Assembly: GCF_034522235.1 (NCBI RefSeq)
Contig: NZ_JAXHLN010000003.1
Coordinates: 1,984,001-2,048,000 of the forward strand
Direction: 5' to 3'
From: Thiohalophilus sp.
GTDB lineage: Bacteria; Pseudomonadota; Gammaproteobacteria; UBA6429; Thiohalophilaceae
DNA length: 64,000 bases
Numbering within the stretch: the stretch's first letter is position 1; every line of letters starts with the position of its first letter. The notes beneath the pieces are model-generated. The model ran no database searches. It worked only from the letters and a program-made list of their open reading frames with translations, and was not told the origin of the DNA. Position numbers and translations under genes: made by a program. This document shows, piece by piece, positions 36,984 through 47,500 of this stretch.

Positions 36984-37583
36984 TCATGGGTGAGCGACTA
37001 CCAGTCCCTCGAGTTCAAGCTTCGTCTGCAGATCGTTTTGCAGCGCTTCGGCCTTGCTGCGGCGAACCTCCGGACCGACCCGCACCCGATAGACATTGCC
37101 TTTGTCCGTTGCCACTCTCTCGACAAAAACCCGGTAACCGTGATCGCGCAACTTGTCCCGCAGCCCCAGGGCATTACTCTGTTTGCGGAAGCTGCCAACC
37201 TGTACCGCCCAGGCCTTGGGATCCGTATCGGTATTGGTATTGGTATCGTTCGCCGGCGTAGCGGCTTGAGTCGTTTCGGGTTCCTCGCTGGCCGGTGTAT
37301 CGGGTGTCTCGTCGGAGGCTGGCGTGTCATCCGCTTCCGGGGTGTGTTCATCAACGGGCGTGCGGGAGCTCGGGGTCTCGACCGGCTTCGGGGCCGGACT
37401 ATCAGGTTTGATATCAAGGGTTTTGACCCGGGCCACATTGTCCGGCCTGGGCGGGATATTGGATTCGATAATCGCTATGTCCCCGTCCCGATCGCTACTG
37501 AGCAACATGGGAATGAAAATCACCGCCAGGGCAACCAGCACAATGGCACCTACGATACGTTGCTTAAGCTGGTTCTCGTCCAC
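36984..37583 (-). CDS. SPOR-domain membrane protein (DedD-like)
   Basis: 199 aa. One N-terminal membrane helix (VGAIVLVALAVIFIPMLL, about residues 11-28), then a long Pro/Thr/Glu/Asp linker, then a SPOR peptidoglycan-binding domain at about 125-199 (AWAVQVGSFRKQSNALGLRDKLRDHGY and VYRVRVGPEVRRSKAEAL). SPOR domains bind denuded glycan at the division septum. The position between folC and cvpA matches dedD. Confidence 0.92.
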   Translation of the reverse strand: MDENQLKQRIVGAIVLVALAVIFIPMLLSSDRDGDIAIIESNIPPRPDNVARVKTLDIKPDSPAPKPVETPSSRTPVDEHTPEADDTPASDETPDTPASEEPETTQAATPANDTNTNTDTDPKAWAVQVGSFRKQSNALGLRDKLRDHGYRVFVERVATDKGNVYRVRVGPEVRRSKAEALQNDLQTKLELEGLVVAHP

Positions 37584-37619
37584 GATACTCCCGAACAGGG
37601 CACTGGAAACAAGGGCGTA

Positions 37620-38897
37620 TTATAGGGGCTCGGCCAGGGCCTGCGCCACCGTATAAAACGATCCAAACACCACAATACGATCCCCGTGCCGGGCGGCGGC
37701 GCGGGCCTGTTGCAGGGCCTGGGGCAAATCAGTACAGGGGACCACGGTCCCGGCACCCAGCTCATTCAGAAGGCCAGCCAGTCGGTCGGCAGACGCGGCC
37801 CGCGGCACGGCGGACAGATTCACGGGAAACCAGCCGTCGATGAGCGGCAACAGGGGCGTCAGAGCACCGCGCAGATCCTTGTCCGCCATCATCCCCACAA
37901 TCGCCCAGTTGCGCCCGGCCACCGGCTCGGCCCGCAGCGCCGCGGCCAGCTGGGCCACCCCGTCGGGATTATGCGCCACATCCAGCAGCAGCGGCACTTC
38001 GCCGGGGATCAACTGCAACCGGCCGGGCAGCTGCAACCGGGCCAGTCCGGCGTCGATCTGCCGACGCTCGAGCGGAAATGCCCCCTGCAGCAGCGCCAAC
38101 ACCATCAACGCGCCGGCGATATTGCGATACTGGTGCTCGCCCCCGAGCAGCGGCCGGAGCAGATCCGTCTGCTCGGACGCCGTTGGAACCCGGCAGTGCC
38201 AGCGCCAGGAGTCGCCGGTCAACTGATAGTCAAACTCGCGGCCCAGCTGATAAAGCGGCGCGCCCAGGGCCCGGGCCTGATCGAGAATGGCCGCCGGCGG
38301 CGCCGGATCACTGCACACCACCGGCCGATGCGGGCGCAGAATACCGGCCTTTTCGCCCGCGATCGTTTCCCGATCCGCCCCCAGCCAGGCGGTGTGATCG
38401 ATGCCGATGGCGGTAATCAGCGCCACATCGGGATCGACGATATTGACCGCATCGAGCCGCCCGCCCAGGCCCACCTCGAGCAGCACGATATCCGGCGTGA
38501 CATCGGCGAAGATGCGCAACGCCGCCAGAGTGCCGAATTCGAAATAGGTCAGCGAGGTGTCGCCGCGCGCCTGATCCACCCGCTCGAAGGCCTCGACCAG
38601 CGCCGTATCAGTCACCTCCTCGCCATCGAGACGAATCCGCTCGTTGTAACGCAGTAAATGCGGTGAGGTATACGCACCGACCCGGTACCCTCCGGCCCGC
38701 AGCATTGCCTCCAGCGCCGCGATACTCGAGCCCTTGCCGTTGGTCCCGGCCACCGTGACCACGGTAAACGGCAGCGGCTCAGGACATAACTGATGAAAAA
38801 CCCGGCTGACGCGCTCCAACCCGAGTTCGATTTCACTGGGATGCAGCGTTTCCTGCCAACGGAGCCATTCCGAAAGGGTTTTAAAACGCATAGACAA
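37620..38897 (-). CDS. folC: Bifunctional folylpolyglutamate synthase / dihydrofolate synthase
   Basis: Adds glutamate to dihydropteroate and folates, 425 aa. The ATP loop is VAGTNGKGSSIAALEAM (about 50-66). Also present are YTSPHLLRYNERIRLDG, VGLGGRLDAVNIV and DVAHNPDGVAQLAAAL. Between accD and the SPOR gene, the conserved accD-folC-dedD-cvpA-purF string. Confidence 0.96.
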   Translation of the reverse strand: MSMRFKTLSEWLRWQETLHPSEIELGLERVSRVFHQLCPEPLPFTVVTVAGTNGKGSSIAALEAMLRAGGYRVGAYTSPHLLRYNERIRLDGEEVTDTALVEAFERVDQARGDTSLTYFEFGTLAALRIFADVTPDIVLLEVGLGGRLDAVNIVDPDVALITAIGIDHTAWLGADRETIAGEKAGILRPHRPVVCSDPAPPAAILDQARALGAPLYQLGREFDYQLTGDSWRWHCRVPTASEQTDLLRPLLGGEHQYRNIAGALMVLALLQGAFPLERRQIDAGLARLQLPGRLQLIPGEVPLLLDVAHNPDGVAQLAAALRAEPVAGRNWAIVGMMADKDLRGALTPLLPLIDGWFPVNLSAVPRAASADRLAGLLNELGAGTVVPCTDLPQALQQARAAARHGDRIVVFGSFYTVAQALAEPL

Positions 38898-38945
38898 TTG
38901 GTGTGGGAGGCGATTTTATCGGCGAAAAGATTCCAGGCTGATGAC

Positions 38946-39009
38946 AAGGAGGAGCGAGGTTACAAGCCCCAAATCACCTCGTCCCTCGTAACTCGTCACT
39001 CGTCCCTTT
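38946..39009. repeat. CTCGTCCCTCG-family inverted repeat at the accD 3' end
   Basis: Arm one, 38946-38966 (aaggaggagcgaggttacaa); arm two, 38976-39009 (cacctcgtccctcgtaactc, gtcactcgtccctt). Arm two runs into the accD stop codon (TAA read on the minus strand). Confidence 0.82.
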
Positions 39010-39869
39010 TAGAGAGAGGGTTGTCTGGTAAGCATGGCCAGCACATTGGCGAGGCGATCGCGCATCTCGCGGCGGTCGATGATCATATCGATGGCCCCGT
39101 GTTCGAGCAGGAACTCGCTGCGCTGGAAGCCTTCGGGGAGGGTTTCGCGCACGGTCTGCTCAATCACCCTGGGTCCGGCGAAGCCGATCAGGGCATTGGG
39201 CTCGGCGGCGTTGATATCCCCGAGCATGGCCAGACTGGCGGAGACGCCGCCCATGGTGGGATCGGTCATCACCGAAATAAACGGAATGCCTTTTTTATTC
39301 AGGCGCGCCAGCGCGGCGCTGGTTTTGGCCATCTGCATCAGGGAGAACAGCGCCTCCTGCATGCGCGCGCCGCCACTGGCGGAAAAACAGATCAGCGGCA
39401 TATTGTGCTCGATACAGGTATTGACGGCGCGCACGAAACGCTCGCCCACCACCGACCCCATGGAGCCGCCCATGAATTTGAATTCGAACGCGGCGGCCAC
39501 CAGCGGCATTCCCTTGAGTGTGCCCTGCAACACCACCAGAGCATCGCTTTCACTGGTCGCCCGCTGAGCCTGAGCCAGACGATCTTTATATTTTTTGATA
39601 TCCCGGAACTTGAGGGCGTCGACCGGCTTGAGATTGGCGGCAATCTCCTCGCGTCCCGCCTCGTCCAGAAACTGTTCCAGACGCTGGCGGGCGCCGATGC
39701 GCATGTGGTGATCGCACTTGGGGCAGACATCGAGATTGCGATCCATTTCCGCCCGGTAGAGCACGGCGCCACAGGCCTGGCACTTGCTCCACAGCCCTTC
39801 GGGAACGCTTTTACGGTTACCGCCTTCGGTGCGGATGCGGGAGGGTAATAACTTGGTAAACCAGTTCAT
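39009..39869 (-). CDS. accD: Acetyl-CoA carboxylase carboxyltransferase subunit beta
   Basis: Zinc-containing half of the carboxyltransferase that makes malonyl-CoA, 286 aa. The N-terminal Zn ribbon is KCQACGAVL and VCPKCDHH (about residues 29-54). The crotonase-like core has [16 protein letters not shown] and [16 protein letters not shown]. Its 3' end abuts a word-type repeat. Downstream of trpA by 34 bp. Confidence 0.97.
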   Translation of the reverse strand: MNWFTKLLPSRIRTEGGNRKSVPEGLWSKCQACGAVLYRAEMDRNLDVCPKCDHHMRIGARQRLEQFLDEAGREEIAANLKPVDALKFRDIKKYKDRLAQAQRATSESDALVVLQGTLKGMPLVAAAFEFKFMGGSMGSVVGERFVRAVNTCIEHNMPLICFSASGGARMQEALFSLMQMAKTSAALARLNKKGIPFISVMTDPTMGGVSASLAMLGDINAAEPNALIGFAGPRVIEQTVRETLPEGFQRSEFLLEHGAIDMIIDRREMRDRLANVLAMLTRQPSL

Positions 39870-39903
39870 CGATGAACAACCTTAAGTCATGTTGGTGATG
39901 CCC

Positions 39904-40710
39904 TCAGCGGGCATCCATCGCCCGGCGCATGTCGCTCAGCAACGCCGCCACAGCGTGGTTAATCTTCTCGGCCGAGGTCATATTCGCCTCGATCTGCCGC
40001 ACCAGCGCACTGCCGACCACTACGGCATCGGCCACGGCGGCCACGGCGGCGGCGGACTCGGCATCTTTAATGCCAAAGCCTACTCCTACCGGCAAATCTG
40101 TCAACGCATGAATCCTCGCAACGCGATCACCTACCGCTTTCGTGTCAATATTGGCCGCCCCGGTGACTCCCTTGAGGGAGACGTAATAGATAAACCCGCT
40201 GCTCGCCCGGCTGACCACACCCATGCGCTCGGCATCGGTGGTCGGCGAGATCAAAAAGATCCGATCGATAGCATGCTCCTGCAGGGTGCGGATGTAGTCC
40301 TCGCCCTCTTCCGGTGGCAGGTCCACCGTCAGCACGCCGTCGATGCCCGCCGCGGACGCCTCGGCCGCGAAGCGGGCGTAGCCTTTGACCTCGATAGGAT
40401 TGAGATAGCCCATCAGCACCACCGGCGTCCGCTCATCCTGCTGGCGGAAGGTGCGCACCATGTCGAGCACATCATCCAGGGTCACATCATGGGTCAAGGC
40501 CCGTTCCATGGCTTTTTGAATCACCGGCCCCTCGGCCATGGGATCGGAGAACGGCACCCCCAGCTCGAGGATATCGGCCCCGGCCTCCACCATGGCGTGC
40601 ATCAGGGTGACGGTCTGTTCGGGGGCGGGATCCCCGGCGGTAATATAGGGAATCAGCACCTTGCGGCCGATCTGGCGGGCGGCCGTGAAACAACCGGCGA
40701 TACGGCTCAT
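39904..40710 (-). CDS. trpA: Tryptophan synthase alpha subunit
   Basis: Cleaves indole-3-glycerol phosphate to indole, 268 aa. Catalytic Glu49 (DILELGVPF) is present. The second catalytic position, Asp60 in Salmonella, reads Glu60 here ([11 protein letters not shown]). The phosphate site GFGIKDAES is present. Overlaps trpB by 4 bases (ATGA), so the subunits are translationally coupled. Confidence 0.96.
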   Translation of the reverse strand: MSRIAGCFTAARQIGRKVLIPYITAGDPAPEQTVTLMHAMVEAGADILELGVPFSDPMAEGPVIQKAMERALTHDVTLDDVLDMVRTFRQQDERTPVVLMGYLNPIEVKGYARFAAEASAAGIDGVLTVDLPPEEGEDYIRTLQEHAIDRIFLISPTTDAERMGVVSRASSGFIYYVSLKGVTGAANIDTKAVGDRVARIHALTDLPVGVGFGIKDAESAAAVAAVADAVVVGSALVRQIEANMTSAEKINHAVAALLSDMRRAMDAR

Positions 40711-41918
40711 AGGCTGATCCCCTGATGGGTGGCAACGGTGTGAATATCCTTGTCGCCGCGTCCGGAGAGGTTGATCACGATGATCTGATCCTTGTTCATC
40801 GTTGGCGCCAGCTTGGTGGTATAGGCCAGGGCATGGCTCGACTCCAGCGCCGGCAAAATACCCTCGATGCGGGTCAGATCATGGAAGCCCTGCAGCGCCT
40901 CGTCGTCATTGACCGCGACATAGTGGGCCCGTCCCGAATCCTTCAGCCAGGCGTGCTCGGGGCCGACCCCGGGATAATCCAGACCGGCGGAGATCGAATG
41001 GGTATGGATGATCTGGCCGTGGGCGTCTTCCATCAGGTAGGTCCGGTTGCCGTGCAGCACACCCGACTTGCCGGCACACAGCGGTGCGGCATGCTGGCCG
41101 GTCTCCAGGCCGAAACCCGCGGCCTCGACACCGTACATCTCCACTGATTCATCATCGATAAACGGGTAGAACAGGCCGATGGCGTTGGAGCCCCCGCCCA
41201 CGCAGGCCACCAGCGCGTCGGGCAGACGCCCCTCCTGGGCCAGTATCTGCTCGCGGGATTCGCGGCCGATGATCGCCTGAAAATCGCGCACCATGGCGGG
41301 ATACGGATGCGGGCCGGCCACGGTGCCGATGATATAGAAGGTATTGTCGACGTTGGTCACCCAGTCGCGCATCGCCTCGTTCAACGCATCCTTGAGCGTG
41401 CGCGAGCCCGACTCCACCGGCACCACCTGCGCGCCCAGCAGTTTCATGCGATAGACATTCATCGACTGGCGTTGCACGTCCTCGGCACCCATGTAGACCA
41501 CGCATTCGAGCCCCAGCCGGGCCGCCACGGTGGCGGTGGCCACGCCGTGCTGGCCGGCGCCAGTCTCGGCAATGATCCGGGTCTTACCCATGTGCCGGGC
41601 CAGCAGGGCCTGGCCGACGGTATTGTTGATCTTGTGGGCGCCGGTGTGATTGAGATCCTCGCGTTTGAGATAGATGCGCGCCCCGCCGAGTTTGTCGCTC
41701 CAGCGCCGGGCGTAATAGAGCGGGCTGGGCCGGCCGACATACTGGCGCAGTTCCTCGTCCAGTTCGGCCTGGAAATCGGCATCGGCCATATAACGCTCGT
41801 AGGCCTCGCGCAGCTCCTCCAGCGGCCCCATCAGGGTTTCGGCCACGAACCGGCCGCCGTAGGGGCCGAAATGGCCACGGGCGTCCGGATAGTGATATTT
41901 GGATTTAGTCTCTGCCAA
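40707..41918 (-). CDS. trpB: Tryptophan synthase beta subunit
   Basis: PLP enzyme condensing indole and serine, 403 aa. The PLP lysine is Lys96 in [25 protein letters not shown] and the PLP-phosphate glycine loop [15 protein letters not shown] are intact. Overlaps trpF by 14 bases at its start. Confidence 0.97.
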   Translation of the reverse strand: MAETKSKYHYPDARGHFGPYGGRFVAETLMGPLEELREAYERYMADADFQAELDEELRQYVGRPSPLYYARRWSDKLGGARIYLKREDLNHTGAHKINNTVGQALLARHMGKTRIIAETGAGQHGVATATVAARLGLECVVYMGAEDVQRQSMNVYRMKLLGAQVVPVESGSRTLKDALNEAMRDWVTNVDNTFYIIGTVAGPHPYPAMVRDFQAIIGRESREQILAQEGRLPDALVACVGGGSNAIGLFYPFIDDESVEMYGVEAAGFGLETGQHAAPLCAGKSGVLHGNRTYLMEDAHGQIIHTHSISAGLDYPGVGPEHAWLKDSGRAHYVAVNDDEALQGFHDLTRIEGILPALESSHALAYTTKLAPTMNKDQIIVINLSGRGDKDIHTVATHQGISL

Positions 41919-42531
41919 CGCGTTCTACCTCTGCGATAAACGATCGGATTTTATAGGCGTCCTTGATGCCCTTTTGTGATTCGACCCCGCCGCTGACATC
42001 CACTCCGTAAGGGCGCGCGGTGGTCACCGCCTCGGCGACATTCTCCGCGTTCAAACCGCCCGCCAGAATCACCGGCATGGCCAGCTGCGCGGGCACCCGC
42101 CGCCAGTCGAAGCGGTCGCCGGTACCGCCGGGCATGCCGGCCTGGTAGGTATCCAGCAACAATCCGGCGGCATCGTGATACTGCCTTGCGGTGGCCAGCA
42201 CATCGGCCTGCTCGCGCATACGCAGCGCCTTGAGATAGGGCCGGGCATAACGCCGGCACTCGGCCGGGGATTCCTCACCGTGAAATTGCAGCATATCCAG
42301 CGGTACCGCTGCCAGCACCCGACGAATCGTCGTCTCTTCGGCGTCGACAAACAGCCCTACCGGGGTCACAAACGGCGGCAGGGCGGCAATGATCTCCCGG
42401 GCCTGCTCGATCTCGATAGCGCGGGGACTATGCGGATAAAACACCAGTCCAATCGCATCGGCACCGGCCTGGGCCGCCGCTATGGCATCCTGCGGACGGG
42501 TAATGCCGCAGATTTTCACCCTGGTTTGCAT
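41905..42531 (-). CDS. trpF: Phosphoribosylanthranilate isomerase
   Basis: Amadori isomerase of tryptophan synthesis, about 208 aa from ATG 42531 ([16 protein letters not shown]). A GTG eight codons upstream is also in frame. The general base Cys is in KICGITR, with VQLHGEES-like LQFHGEES and [12 protein letters not shown]. First gene of trpF-trpB-trpA-accD-folC. Confidence 0.95.
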   Translation of the reverse strand: MQTRVKICGITRPQDAIAAAQAGADAIGLVFYPHSPRAIEIEQAREIIAALPPFVTPVGLFVDAEETTIRRVLAAVPLDMLQFHGEESPAECRRYARPYLKALRMREQADVLATARQYHDAAGLLLDTYQAGMPGGTGDRFDWRRVPAQLAMPVILAGGLNAENVAEAVTTARPYGVDVSGGVESQKGIKDAYKIRSFIAEVERVGRD

Positions 42532-42805
42532 GCGCGTCGGATTCCGTTTGAGCACTGGTTACCCGCCCGGTGATAACCCCGGTCGGATACAAAGGTTATT
42601 GATTTTACAGGTACTTAGCACACAACCGCAAGAAAAAGGACGGCCTGGCACGGAACACTTCAGATGAACAAAAAAGTGACGTTCATGACCAGTTTCAGCC
42701 GACGGTCAGACTCTATACCGTCAATGAGCACGAGGTTGTGTATATAGCATTCAGTCTAACTATGAAGCTTGAGGCACGGACAGGAACGAAGCAGAGAGTA
42801 CAGGG

Positions 42806-42840
42806 CAAAAAAATCCCGCCGGGGGTCGGCGGGAAAAATC
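42806..42840 (-). terminator. Rho-independent terminator downstream of truA
   Basis: TCCCGCCG / CGGCGGGA hairpin with A/T tracts on both sides; minus-strand tail ATTTTTTTG. About 240 bp past the truA stop and potentially bidirectional. Confidence 0.85.
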
Positions 42841-42899
42841 AGCTATGGAGAATACACCGTTAGCAGATGTCAGAGTGCCGAAAATGCGTGCCGAATAAT

Positions 42900-42913
42900 T
42901 TGATGCAAATCAA
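42900..42913. promoter_or_regulatory. Orphan FNR/ANR-type box
   Basis: TTGAT-GCAA-ATCAA, a full match to the FNR palindrome, in the gene-free stretch between trpF and truA. No clear -10 element at class II spacing on either strand and no obvious target gene. Confidence 0.5.
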
Positions 42914-43074
42914 TTAAGCGAAAAAAGCGTTCATAGGGGCAAAACATGCCCATCGGTTATTGCCAGGGCTGAAGTGAATCACCGAAGACACCGAACATAC
43001 AAAATATAATAAGAAAGCCGTCCTGGTAATTGCCAAACAAGTCTATTGAGTGATTTCCCGGTGGTTATCCTGGC

Positions 43075-43854
43075 TCACCAGATCGGATCAGCAACAACCG
43101 GTTTGGGCAGATTAAACTCGGCGGGATAATCGACTCCCATGAAATAGAGCCCGTCGGGCGGTGCGGTAACACCGCCGAGGGTGCGATCCTGTTGCTCAAG
43201 CACCTGTCGGGCCCAGTCGGGTTCGGCCTCACCGGCACCGATGGTCATCAATACCCCGGCAATGTTCCGCACCATGTGATGCAAAAAGGCATTGGCATTC
43301 AGATCCAGAATAATAAACTCGCCACGGCGCACCACATCCAGCTGGTAAAGGGTACGCACCGGACTCCTGGCCTGGCAGGCCACCGCGCGATAGGCGCTGA
43401 AATCATGTTCGCCGAGTAAATAGTGTGCCGCCTGCCGCATCGGCTCGACATTCAGCGGGCGGTATTCCCAGCTCACCCGCCGATGCAGGTAGGCCGGGCG
43501 AATCGCGCGATTGAAAATGACATACCGGTAATAGCGTCGCCGGGCACTGAAACGGGCGTGAAAAGCCGCCTCAACCGGTCGGGCCCAGAGCAGACGAACG
43601 CTGTAGGGCAAATTGCTGTTGGCACCGCGTACCCAGGAAAACTCGCTGCGCTCGGCATGCATGTCGAAATGGATCACCTGCCCGGCCCCGTGCACGCCGG
43701 TGTCGGTACGCCCCGCACAAACAACCCGCACCGGGTGATTGGCCACCTTTGCCAGCGCACGTTCCACCGCCACCTGCACGCTGGGCGAGTGTTCCTGATA
43801 CTGCCAGCCACAAAAGGCACTGCCGTCGTATTCTACGCCTGCCGCAATCCGCAC
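43075..43854 (-). CDS. truA: tRNA pseudouridine(38-40) synthase
   Basis: Modifies positions 38-40 of tRNA anticodon arms. The start is set at GTG 43854 (VRIAAGVEYDG), preceded by GGGGGA. An ATG at 43944 would overlap the upstream gene by 61 bases and add 30 atypical residues. About 259 aa. The catalytic Asp is in CAGRTDTGVHGAGQVIHF, with RYYRYVIFN and FLHHMVRNIAGVL. The position fimV-truA-trpF is conserved in Pseudomonas-like genomes. Confidence 0.92.
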   Translation of the reverse strand: MRIAAGVEYDGSAFCGWQYQEHSPSVQVAVERALAKVANHPVRVVCAGRTDTGVHGAGQVIHFDMHAERSEFSWVRGANSNLPYSVRLLWARPVEAAFHARFSARRRYYRYVIFNRAIRPAYLHRRVSWEYRPLNVEPMRQAAHYLLGEHDFSAYRAVACQARSPVRTLYQLDVVRRGEFIILDLNANAFLHHMVRNIAGVLMTIGAGEAEPDWARQVLEQQDRTLGGVTAPPDGLYFMGVDYPAEFNLPKPVVADPIW

Positions 43855-43883
43855 AATTCCCCCGGGAAATAATGACAAGATTA

Positions 43884-44576
43884 TTACAGTTCGATCAGGG
43901 CGCCGGCCATCAGCCCGATAACAAGCAGCACGGGCCAACCCCATTGGCGCACCGATGGCGGCGGCAGTATATCCAGCGTCACTTCCCGGGTCGATGGCTG
44001 TTCAGCCTGTTCAAACAAGCGCGGCAGCAGCCCCGCCAGGTGTTGTGCGATGTGCGTGATCCGCCCTCTTATGCCCCGGGTTGCGGGCGTGGTCGGCGGG
44101 ATCTGCCACAACGACGCCTGCTGGGTGACATAATCCAGCGTAAGTGCCAGACGCACCGCCAGACGCTCGGGCGGCCAGCGCAGATGACGCAAGGGCGACA
44201 ATAACCAGTACAGGGCCGCGATGAGCTGCTGGCGTGAGGTGCTGACAAGCAGAATACCGGCCGCCAGCAGAATCAGAATCAGTGTCAGGACCCGCGGCAA
44301 GCCGTCTTCCAGCCCGGCGCGGGTCGGCAGCAGGTACTCGGGGAGCGGCAGATCCAGCGGAACACCGGGTGTGAACCAGCCGTAAATAACCAGTATGGAG
44401 AGCAGCAGCCAGCGTAGCCGTCGCACCATCACCAGGGTTTGACGCACCTGTACCAGCGTCAGGGTAAACAACAGGCCGCCAATGATGAGGATAGCGACGA
44501 TCAGTTGACCGGGTTCGGGACGCGCCAGGGCAACACAAAATACCAGGAAGCTGACAACCCGGATGACCGGATGCAT
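43884..44576 (-). CDS. EcfT/CbiQ-like integral membrane protein
   Basis: 230 aa with about five hydrophobic segments. The cytoplasmic stretch TSRQQLIAALYWLLSPLRHLRWPPERLAVRLALTLDYV resembles the coupling-helix region of energy-coupling-factor transmembrane (EcfT/CbiQ) proteins. No ATPase or substrate-binding partner gene lies nearby, so transport function is an inference. It sits between fimV (5 bp gap) and truA (29 bp gap), so it is co-transcribed with them. Confidence 0.65.
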   Translation of the reverse strand: MHPVIRVVSFLVFCVALARPEPGQLIVAILIIGGLLFTLTLVQVRQTLVMVRRLRWLLLSILVIYGWFTPGVPLDLPLPEYLLPTRAGLEDGLPRVLTLILILLAAGILLVSTSRQQLIAALYWLLSPLRHLRWPPERLAVRLALTLDYVTQQASLWQIPPTTPATRGIRGRITHIAQHLAGLLPRLFEQAEQPSTREVTLDILPPPSVRQWGWPVLLVIGLMAGALIEL

Positions 44577-44581
44577 CGGGT

Positions 44582-47500
44582 TCAGGCGATCTGCTGAATC
44601 AGCTGCTGAGCTTCCTGTTTCTGCGAATCGTCGCCTTCATCAAGCACTTCATCAAGGATGCTGCGGGCCCCATCGGGATCGCCCATGTCGATATAGGCAC
44701 GGGCCAGATCCAGTTTGGTCCCCACTTCATCCCCGCCGCCCAGTGGCATGTCCGATTCGCCGGAATCCGGGCTCGTGTCCAGCTCCAGATCCCTCCCGCC
44801 TTCATCCGCGCCGCCGAAATCGAGACCGCCTGCGTCGAGGGCCAGGGTCGCCTCGTCAGCGGCTTGCTCACCGCCGCCGGTATCCAGCGACTGGGTATCG
44901 TCCTCCCCGCCGAGATTGAAATCCAGCCCCGCATCCCCGCCGCCTGCGGCCGGTTGTTCGTTGCCGCTATCGAAGTCGAGACTCAGGCCGCTATCGGCCT
45001 GGGAGTCGGCACCGCCACCCATATCATCGAGATTGAACTCCAGATCATTTTTGGTATCACCGCTGTCGCTCTCGCCGCCGAGGTTGAAGTCCAGCCCACC
45101 TTCCGTGTCGTCCGAGCCGCCGCCCAGATTAAAATCCAGTTCCGAATCCGCAGTCTGGCTTGATTCGCCGCCCTCGCCCGGACTGAAGTCGAGTCCCCCG
45201 CCGTCAGCTTGCTCAGAGGCGCTGGCGGTATCGCTGTCCGTGCCAAAATCAAGATTGAAATCGAGCTCCGAATCCTGGGACTCGGCCTGGCCGCCGCCGG
45301 CAAAATCACTGCTGTCGAAAACGCCGCTGTCCAGTCCGATATCCATCACCTGGCTATCGGAGAGGCCCACACCGGAATCGTCATTGCCAAAGGCGGTGGA
45401 AGCTGCGGCAGCCGCAGCGCCGGCGGCGAACAGGGGATTATTCGGCGCCAGCTGCTTGCCCATGCCCACAACTTTCTCCCACATGGGATCCGATTCGGCC
45501 TCGCCGCCCAGACTGGCATAAAATTCCTCGGCCAGATTTTCAAACGCACTGGCGTTCTGGGTGGTGTTATACAGCTCCAGCATCTTGAGCTTGAGTTCCT
45601 TGCGACCCGGTTCCTGCTCGATCGCTTCCTGCAGGCGCTCCTCGGCGGCTTCATAACGGCCATAGGCGATGAACACATCCGCCTCGGTCAACGGATCCAC
45701 TTCCGAATCCTCGGTCTGAATCGCCCCGGCGCCACTGACCGCAAAGTCACTCAGAAACGAGGACTCCCCGGATTCGGCACCGGTTTCAGTACTGTTAGTC
45801 ATGGTGGAGGGACCGCCAGAGAGAATGCTCTCCTGATAGTTCCCTTCGGCCAGGCGGCGCCGGCGCACCACGATCAGCATCAGAATGACCAGCACCAGTA
45901 ACACCGGCGCCGCCACATACATCAGCAACGAATTGCCGGAAGCGCCGATCATGCCGGTGACAACACCGACGGCACTGTTGAAGATATCTTTGGCCATGGC
46001 GAGGTATTCCGCGACCATGCCTTTGGGTTCAGTCTCGGTTTCCGGCGCAGGGGTGACTTGAGGCGCGTCCTCCGCGGCAGGGGCTTCGTCTTCGACCGGC
46101 GCCTGAGGTGATTCAGCCGGTTCCGCCTCCTCGGGCTGCGGCGCCATAGCGGCTTCCCTTTCAGCCCCGGCTTCCGCGGCCGCCATCTCCGGTTCAGGTG
46201 TGGCCTCTTCGGTCGGTTGCGGCTCGACGGCCTCTGCGCCGGCCGCCTCATCAATGGCCGGGGTTTCAGGCAGCGCCGGTTTGGCGTTCAGTTCGGCCAG
46301 TTGCTGTTGCAAGGCAGCCAGTTCGTCATCCTTGATGGAAACAGAACGTTGCAGACGAGCCAGCTCCTCTTCCATCTCCTGCAGTTGCCGGTTCAGTTCG
46401 CTGTTCCGTTCCTGGGTACTCGAGGCGTTCTCGCGCAACTGGCGCATTTCATCCCGCAGGGCAATCAGATCGTTACTCATTGCCTCTTCACTGGCGCCCG
46501 CACCGGCCTGCAACTGATCACCATCCGGCGACGAGAGAGTCAATTCCCCGCCCTGCTCGGCACGCACCGGCTGCTCCCGGGTACCGGCTTCGGCAACCAC
46601 GGCCTGGCGACCGGTCCGTTCCGCTACCGCCTGGCGATACTGCTCCCAGTTTTCGGTCTGGGCCATATATTCGTTGGCCGCCTGTTGCTGATTCATGGCG
46701 TTGAGCAACGAGGGATCCTCAATGCGCAAGACCTGCCCGGTTTTAAGTCGATGAATATTGCCGTCGACAAAGGCCTCCGGGTTGCTTTGCAGCAGGGCCA
46801 TCATGATCTGGTAGATACTGGCCGAACCCGCGTTACTCTTGAGTTTTTCGGCGATGGTCCAGGCATTGTCACCCTGCCTGGTGACGCCGTAGTCCAGCTC
46901 GCCCAGTTCTATTTCACCTGTCGAACGATAACCACTGATATCGATACGCGGGAACAGGGAGCCGTCATCGACAAAGGGATCGGTATAGCGATCGGAAGCC
47001 GTCCCGGTGTCAGTCGCCACATCCTCCGCTTGCGCCTCGGCCATCTCTTCTTCTGCGGCGAATCCGGGTTCGTCGGTGATCTCCGGCTGCGCCTGCGGGG
47101 CTGATGGCTCGGGTTGCTGCGCCATTTCAGGGGCGTCAGGCGCGGTCGGCTCGGCTTCGGTAACCGGTTCCGGGGTATAGGGTTGCGGCTCATAACGCTG
47201 GATGGTATCGCTCGGCTCTTCTGTAACCGGCGTCTCGGCCATGGCCGGCGCCGGCTCGCGCATCATCTGCCCGGGGGGATCCAGCAGCATGGTATATTCG
47301 CGCAGCATGCGGCCGTTGTCCCAGCTGAACTCCACCAGGAAATTGACAAACGGCTCGCGGATCGGCTGTTTGGAACGAACCCGGATAACGCCTTCTTTCT
47401 CGACAACTTCGAACTCAAGACTGCTGAGGAAATGCGGCCGATCGAGACCGGCACGGGTAAAGGCGCCCTCGGAAGCCAGTTTTACCGTCAGACTTTCGAG

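Larger units (their letters stand above)
42556..43074. other. Gene-free stretch between trpF and truA with terminator and orphan FNR box
   Basis: 519 bp with no credible coding frame. It holds a terminator at 42806-42840, a perfect FNR-type palindrome at 42900-42913 and a single CACCGAACA-word arm at 42979-42999 (tcaccgaagacaccgaacat). The trpF promoter must lie in its left part, but no convincing hexamer pair was seen. Confidence 0.7.

Noticed and set aside
42540-42800. trp leader peptide attenuator before trpF
   Set aside because: No short frame with tandem Trp codons followed by alternative stems was found.
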